DNA from: Diphasiastrum complanatum
Taxonomy: Eukaryota > Streptophyta > Lycopodiopsida > Lycopodiales > Lycopodiaceae
Assembly (NCBI GenBank): GCA_029204225.1
Contig: CM055106.1
Span: 7,347,156 to 7,411,155 of the forward strand
Length of the DNA stretch: 64,000 nucleotides
Direction of reading: 5' to 3'
Below the pieces are notes generated by a model. The model worked only from the letters and a program-made list of their open reading frames with translations. It did not search any database and was not told the DNA's origin. Below are positions 58,147 to 64,000 of this stretch, one piece after another; within the stretch, counting starts at the first letter, position 1; every line of letters begins with the position of its first letter. Both the position numbers and the translations under genes were made by a program.

Positions 58147-59552
58147 CTATGTTGACTTGAACATGGATCTTGGAGTTACTCCAAGATTGGCTCTATGCTT
58201 GATGAAGGAATTCTTGCTCAAAGGTTTGGTGAGCAAATCTGCAATACAAGATGATGTGTCGATGTGCTCCAAGTAGATTTTCCCTCTAATGAGCTTCTCT
58301 CTCATGAAGTGATGTGCAACTTTGATGTGTTTGCTCCTTGCATGAAATATTGGATTGTTGGCAAGAGCTTGTGCTAAAATATTGTCACACATGATCAAAG
58401 GTAGATCATCTTCCTTGATTATCTTTAGTTCCATTAGCAGCCTCTTGATCCAAAGCACTTCTTTTGTTGTAGTAGTAAGTGCCTTATATTCAGCTTCACA
58501 AGATGAGAGTGATATAGTATCTTGCTTTTTGGAAAGCCAAGATATCAAATTTCCTCCAAGATATATGACATATGCACCTTTAGATTTCCGATCTGCTTTA
58601 TCACTTGCAAAATCCGAGTCAGAATAGCCAACTATGGAAAGATCTTCACTTTTATATAATAAACCATAATCATAGGTTGAAGATATGTACCTAAGTACCC
58701 TTTTGGCCATTTTCCAATGATGAATAGTAGGATTTTGCATAGCTTGGCTCAACTTATGACTTACATCAGGCCTAGTTATAGTGAGCCAAATTAAGAAGCC
58801 TATAAGACTCCTAAAAAGAGTGATGTCCACGAAGGATCTTTCATCACCTTTGTTAGGGTCTTTTACGATTTGCTCCAAAGGAGTATCAATACTCTTACAA
58901 TCTAGCATATTGAATTTTTTTTAACATTGAAAGAGCAAAATTGGATTGACATACAAAAGCTTTATCATTATGGAAGTCATTCTCTAATCCTATAATGTAA
59001 TAAATTTCTCCAAGGTCTTGCATCTTGAATTCTTTTCCAAGTGCAATTTCGGTTTCTTCAATTAACTTGATACAACTTCCTGTCAGGATAATATCATCAA
59101 CATAAATGAGAAGAATGACAATATCTCTATCATAAAACTTGACATATAAGGATGGATCATTGTTACTAAGATTTACTCCTAGTGAGTCAAGAAAAGTGTT
59201 AAGTCGAGAATACCACGATCTTGGAGCCTGCTTTAGTCCATAGAGAATTTTAAAGAGCAAGCAAACTTTGGTCTTGTCATGGATGAACCCAAGAGGTTGA
59301 TCCATATAAATTTCTTCTTCTAGATATCCATTTAAAAATGCATTAGAGACATCTAGTTGAAAAACTTGCCATTTAAAAAAACAAGCAATAGAAATTATGA
59401 TTCTAATTGATACCGTCTTTGCAACTGGAGCAAAAGTCTCCTCATAATCAAGTCCATTAACTTGAGCAAAACCCTTTGCACAAAGTCTTGCCTTGTACTT
59501 GTTGATTGTGCCATCTTGATTATATTTGACTCAAAAAACCCATTTGCAACCA
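58147..59552 (-). pseudogene. Copia-2b reverse transcriptase and RNase H
   Basis: From the 59530 side: KARLCAKGFAQ-type motif, LDVSNAFLNGYLEEEIYMDQ, LYGLKQAPRSWYSRLNTFLD, active site YVDDIILTG (YVDD at 59093-59104), EFKMQDLGEIYYIIGLE, a frameshift near 58905, then RNase H with GYSDSDFASDKADRKS, SLSSCEAEYKAL and HARSKHIKVAHHF, ending at the stop 58147. Same family as Copia-2a. The RT start is cut at 59552. Confidence 0.87.
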
Positions 59553-60895
59553 ATGATGTCACCAATCAGCGATGATCTTCCTGATGCGTGCCTTTTTCAG
59601 ATCGATGCTACACCCTTATGGGCTGAGGAGATCACTCAGTTCCTCACAACAGGCCGACTAAAAGAAGGCCTGAGTACAACGAAATTTTTTTTTTTTAATA
59701 AAAGCAGTGCCCTTTCAGTTAATTGCGGGACAACTTTACAAAAGGGGCATTGACGACATTATTCGATGATGTGCTTATGAATCTGAGATACGATCGATAA
59801 TATCTCGGGCTCATGAGGGCATTGGAGGTGGCCACTTTTTTGCTGAAGCCACAACAAAGATTATCCTTCGAGTGGGATTGTGGTGGCCATCTTTGTTTAA
59901 AGACACGTTTGCTGTCATTAAAGCGTGTGATGTTTGTCAACGAGCAAAGAAAAGTACCAAAGCAGACTTCACACCATTGACTCCCATTATAGAAGGTGAA
60001 GCCTTCCATAAGTGGGAGATTGACTTTGTTGGACCAATCAGTCCAACAGCAAAACATACCCAAGCTCGATACATCCTCATAGCCACTAATTACACCACTA
60101 AGGTTCGAGCAACGAAGGATGCCAACACAAAAACAGTTGCATGTTTTCTTTACAAAAATATTATTACCCGTTTTGGCTATCCCGTAGAGCTTGTTAGTGA
60201 TCGCGGCACACATTTTTTAGATGTTGTCGTTGATAATCTCCTACGCCATTACCTTGTCGTTCACAGACAAAGTACACTGTACTATCCTAGGTGTAATGGC
60301 CAGGTTGAACCAACTAACAAGACGATCTGTAAAATTTTAACCAAGATAGTTGAAACCAGTCGCTCTGATTGGGAAATAAAACTTTTCTCAGCTATCTGGG
60401 CTTACCGCACCACCCCAAAGAAAGCCACTGGGTGGATTACACCTTTCCACTTAGTATATGGTCAAGAAGCGGTAATGCCCGTAGAATTCTTAGTACCTTC
60501 GCTAAGAGTTACGGATGCTTTTTCAATAGATCTCTGTGAAAAGGCTTCAATAGAAGAACAAGTCAAAACCAGGCTACTTACGTTAGCTTAGTTATGCGAG
60601 ACAAGACTAATATCTTATCACGCACAACTTAACAAACGACGCCAAAAGGCCTGGCATGACCGTCACCTGCGCAATAAAGATCTACACTTAGGAGACCAGG
60701 TGCTTCCATATACATCAAAGAAGCACCCCGGCAAATTGAAGTTCATAAGTGAGGGGCCATACGTTATTAATAAAATTTTTCCCAATGGTGCCATCCAATT
60801 ACAAACACTTGACGAGATACTCCTAGACACTGTCATAAACGGTAGTCGTCTACGACGGTATTACGAAGAGTTGTTCTTTGTTGACCCAATTTAAC
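59553..60895 (+). pseudogene. Tat-C integrase
   Basis: Zinc region (AHEGIGGGHFFAEAT, CDVCQRAKK with both Cys), first Asp WEIDFVGPISP, second Asp LVSDRGTHF, and catalytic Glu in NGQVEPTNKTI, so D-D-E is complete. Four residues (WVEA) of Tat-A are missing after ATNYTTK. C-terminal LHLGDQVLPYTSKKHPGKLK and YEELFFVDPI end at TAA near 60893. A T-run frameshift near 59690 and stops near 59766 and 60589 break the frame. Confidence 0.85.
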
Positions 60896-61276
60896 ATCTT
60901 TTCCCAGTATGTATTTGACATTTTTTTATTTTTAATTTTTAATTTTATTTATTATTTTATTATTTAATTTAATTTTATTTCCTTACTTGTACTTCTCATT
61001 TTGCATGTCTTGTTTTATGTCCTTTCTATGCATTTTCCCTTTCTGTACATACTCATGGGTCATGAATGTCCTAGATCAACAAATGATAGGCTACACCATA
61101 GGAACTGATTCTCACACTTTAGCCACCTCATCTTTGTGTCTAACTGGTATCTTAGACATACAACCATTCTTGGGGATACACTCTTCTCACAAGAACTTCT
61201 ACTCTATACCACAATCATATTTCCCCCCTGAAGTCTTCACTTGCATACAATAGATCCATTCCTTCATATTGAGGTT
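60896..61276 (+). other. Tat-C spacer after pol
   Basis: Very AT-rich (60910-60980), then non-coding sequence homologous to 34280-34630 of Tat-A. Confidence 0.6.
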
Positions 61277-61617
61277 TTGACAAATCTCAACCGACGGGAT
61301 CCGCTTCAATCTCAACCGACGGGATCCACTTCAATCTCAACCGACGGGATCTACTTCAATCTCAACCGACGGGATCCACTTCAATCTCGACCGACGGACT
61401 TTTATAAGATCTCGACTGACAGACTTTCATAAGATCTCGACTGACGGACCTTTATAATAAGATCTCGACCAACGGAATTTCATAAGATCTCGACCGACGG
61501 ACTTGCATAAGATCTCGACCGACGGACCTTCATAAGATCTCGACCGACGGACTTTCATAAGATCTTGACCGACGGACTTTCATAAGATCTCGACCGACGG
61601 ACTTTCATAAAATCTCG
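61277..61617 (+). repeat. Minisatellite block 1 of Tat-C
   Basis: About 13 units of 25-28 bp: first four TCTCAACCGACGGGATC type, the rest ATCTCGACCGACGGACTTT type. Low divergence suggests recent amplification. Confidence 0.93.
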
Positions 61618-62202
61618 AAGACGCTACAAACATGTCCCATCGCGCTTGCGCCCACCCAAAGGCATCCATAAATGCCATCACTTCAACCACATTCGCACCT
61701 CAGCGAAGTGAGAACTCTAGAGCTCCCTGGCAACGATCCTCTGACGATTTTCATACTCTCCTACACGATCCTGGCGCTCTCTCATCCGGTGCATCCGTTA
61801 GTGCTTCTACACCATCTCCACCCAGTTTCAGCCATCCTCATGTGTTTGTCATTGAGAGCGCCATCACAGACCATTTCCAACCCTAATATCGCCAATGGAG
61901 AACAAAACATTTGATACATTTTGCATGCTGAGGGGTAGTGTCATGCAAGCATTCAACTATTACACTATTGAGCATCAACTTTTAATCTTCCACACTTTTC
62001 ATCCTCTCCAAACAACCGTCTTAACCTCTTCTGCTTAGTCACACCCATATACCCACATCTTCTTTTTCGGAACATCTACAACTCATTGTTCATACCATAC
62101 TTCGATTACCACACATCCTCCATACCCTTCCATCCACAACACCTCCACTTTCACACACCCTCCTTCCCATCCTCAGTTTCTCACTGTCCATTCCTTTTCC
62201 TT

Positions 62203-62556
62203 CCATCTCAGCCGATGCATTTTCCTTCCATCTCAGCCGCCGCATCTTCCTTCCATCTCAGCCAATGCATTTTCCACTTTATCTCAACCGACGCCTCTTC
62301 CTTCCATCTCAGCCGACGCATTTTTCACTCCATCTCAACCGACGCATCTTCCTTCCATCTCAGCCGACGCATTTTCCACTCCATCTCAGCCGACATCTTT
62401 TCCACTCCATCTCAGCCGACACATTTTCCACTCCATCTCAACCGATGCCTTTTCCACTCCATCTCAGCCGACGCATTTTCACTCCATCTCAACCGACACT
62501 TTTTCTTTCCATCTTAGCCAACGCCCTCCGCTCCCATCTCCACCGACACCCTTTTT
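62203..62556 (+). repeat. Minisatellite block 2 of Tat-C
   Basis: About 14 units of 24-27 bp with core CATCTCAGCCGACGC or CATCTCAACCGACGC. It lies directly before the ORF3 start. Unlike block 1, the spacer between cores is TTTTCCACTC or CTTCCTTC. Confidence 0.93.
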
Positions 62557-62595
62557 CCAGATTATTTGTTTCTCCCTTTTTTTAATTTCTTCATC

Positions 62596-64000
62596 ATGTC
62601 TACCAACCCTGCCTCCAGCTCTAATGACCCCGCAACCAATAAGCTCAACATCCACTTATCCACATTGGACATTACAGAAATGCAACACTGTTACCAACAG
62701 GCAAAACCTTTCCTTCAGGCAATTGAGTTTCAAATGCCTGTCCTAACGGGATATCAAAGCCCCCATCTCGTGCACATGATCTACACCAACTACAATGCTA
62801 CTACAAGGTCGTGCCAGCTAATAGTCCCTCCTGTGAGGAACTATGTTTACAACCTATCATTTGCACCGGCCGACTTGCAGCCTTTTGGGTTCCCAAGAGG
62901 ACCCAATGCTGTCACGAGAACACTTAAGAAAATCGAGCAGACAACGTATTTCAAATTTATTGATCCATCAGTGGCAAATTGGAAAAACAAGGACAAGTAT
63001 TGAGTTGATGCAATCAATGACTCCCAATTACAAGCGGCATGTGCGTACTTGATAAAGTGCACACAACGACCAAGGAAAAAGTTGCAGAGGATAACCATGT
63101 CCCTATTTCACATGATGGCAGATTCACAACTGCACTCCCAGAATCTCTATGACTGGGAACAGTTTGTTTCGAATTGTCTTCATGAGTGCATTAACAGCAT
63201 GCAGCCCATCACAGTATTGGGATATCTGATGAAAGAATCACTCTACACCAAGTACAGAACGGGCCAAAGCTTCACCAACAACTGCAGCTTGCGGACAAGG
63301 CATGGGAAATTTCCATTGAACACAAGAAGTCCAAGCATGCAAGGAACACTTCACCATCGAGATCCTAGGCTAAACGAGTCAACACCAGTATCCTCCCTCT
63401 GGTGCAGAAGCCCAGAAGCCCACCACAGGATCCACAAACAGCTGCAACTTTTGGAGATCAATAGGCAGATACCTCAAAGGCTCAGTTGCCATGCACACGG
63501 CAACAACAGAGGCAAGAGAAACTTCAAGCTGGGAGCACATCACTGGTGGGATCAGTTTTAGATGGTTCCACCTCAGATGCAGACAGCTCATCCACGATAT
63601 CACAACAACACTCGTCAGCCTCACATGTCATCGACGGGGGTGATGAAGCAACTACATCTACACAACCACCTGATACAACAGTAACTCAAGCCACAGGTCA
63701 AGCAGATGAAGCCACCACTTCACCCACACTGATTACTACGCCAATGCCACCAACATCACCACTGGCACAATTTTTTTTGGGGGGGGGAGGAGTGGGGATA
63801 TCCAGTCCCCACCAGGACATAGAAGCGGCTCAACAACCACAGGCCCAGCAAGTCCACACACTGAACAGGTCGCATTATTTTGATGCTGAGGACCTGATGG
63901 AAATAAGCGACGACGAGCCAAAAAAGAGGACACAGCTAGGAATAAGTCAGACCTCTCCACTAACCACCACCACCACAACAATCACTAACATCATCCCTTC
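62596..64000 (+). pseudogene. Tat-C ORF3, partial, unknown function
   Basis: ATG at 62596 (MSTNPASSSNDP), 135 codons to a TGA at 63001-63003 that replaces the CGA (Arg) seen in Tat-A. The frame then continues (VDAINDSQLQAACAYLIKCT, TMSLFHMMADSQLHSQNLYD), with a frameshift near 63230, then Ser/Thr-rich sequence, a T8G9 run coding for FFLGGGGVGISS, and the acidic block DLMEISDDEPKK at 63890. It supplies the N-terminal 100 residues missing from Tat-A (with QAIEFQMPVLTGYQ and VPPVRNYVYNLSFAPADLQP). No signal peptide or transmembrane helix is evident, so it does not look like an envelope protein. Confidence 0.7.

Larger units (their letters stand above)
59553..64000 (+). mobile_element. Tat-C: third copy of the Tat-like element, plus strand
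   Basis: Begins abruptly within pol ([18 protein letters not shown], matching Tat-A), then integrase, a spacer with two minisatellite blocks and ORF3, which runs off the window. Closely similar to Tat-A throughout. Confidence 0.85.

Noticed and set aside
61277-61617. CRISPR array
   Set aside because: The units are head-to-tail minisatellite repeats with no unique spacers, in plant nuclear DNA.
1-64000. tRNA or rRNA genes
   Set aside because: I saw no sequence with a convincing tRNA cloverleaf or rRNA core; GGTATCAGAGC words are retrotransposon primer sites, not tRNA genes.

Overview
This is nuclear DNA from a large, repeat-rich plant genome. The evidence is layers of decayed plant-type LTR retrotransposons (Ty1/copia with initiator-Met-tRNA primer sites, and Ty3/gypsy of a chromovirus-like and a Tat-like lineage), an L1-type LINE, a non-autonomous hAT element, GT-AG introns and a lipid-transfer-protein-like gene. 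Nothing looks bacterial, viral or organellar. I cannot place the species; a lineage with a bloated genome is the most that can be said.

Two host genes stand out. (1) A four-exon gene on the minus strand (19881-24150) encodes a 179-residue histone-fold protein of the NF-YC10/DPB3-1/CHRAC type; three GT-AG introns restore the frame exactly, and the first intron is 3.3 kb with GC-rich fold-back sequence. (2) A compact minus-strand gene (42865-43164) encodes a secreted 99-residue nsLTP-like protein with a good TATA box but only seven of the usual eight cysteines.

The rest is mostly mobile DNA. 1-2045: Ty3 remnant lacking RT/RH. 2275-6081: Copia-1a, bounded by a 5-bp target duplication but internally deleted. 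6180-7566: a chimera of two unrelated copia fragments (Copia-2a, Copia-3). 7567-14813: Copia-4 LTR pieces in inverted orientation around an unidentified ORF remnant and a decayed gag-pol. 14814-16208: Copia-1c. 17533-18808: hAT element with 8-bp target duplication. 28237-29399: Copia-5 fragment. 29400-42400 (minus): Tat-A. 44820-47985: a LINE split by the 3' end of Tat-B. 49675-53622 (minus): 5' half of Copia-1b. 54331-57370: Copia-6, cut by Copia-2b (57375-59552, minus), which abuts Tat-C (59553 to the window end).

The most unusual system is the Tat-like family. All three copies carry a long sense-strand ORF between pol and the 3' LTR (called ORF3 here), and in the two copies that show the junction it is separated from pol by 25-31-bp minisatellites built on the core CTCAACCGA. 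The product of ORF3 matches no family I recognise. No retroelement copy here is intact; each has stops, frameshifts or lost catalytic segments.
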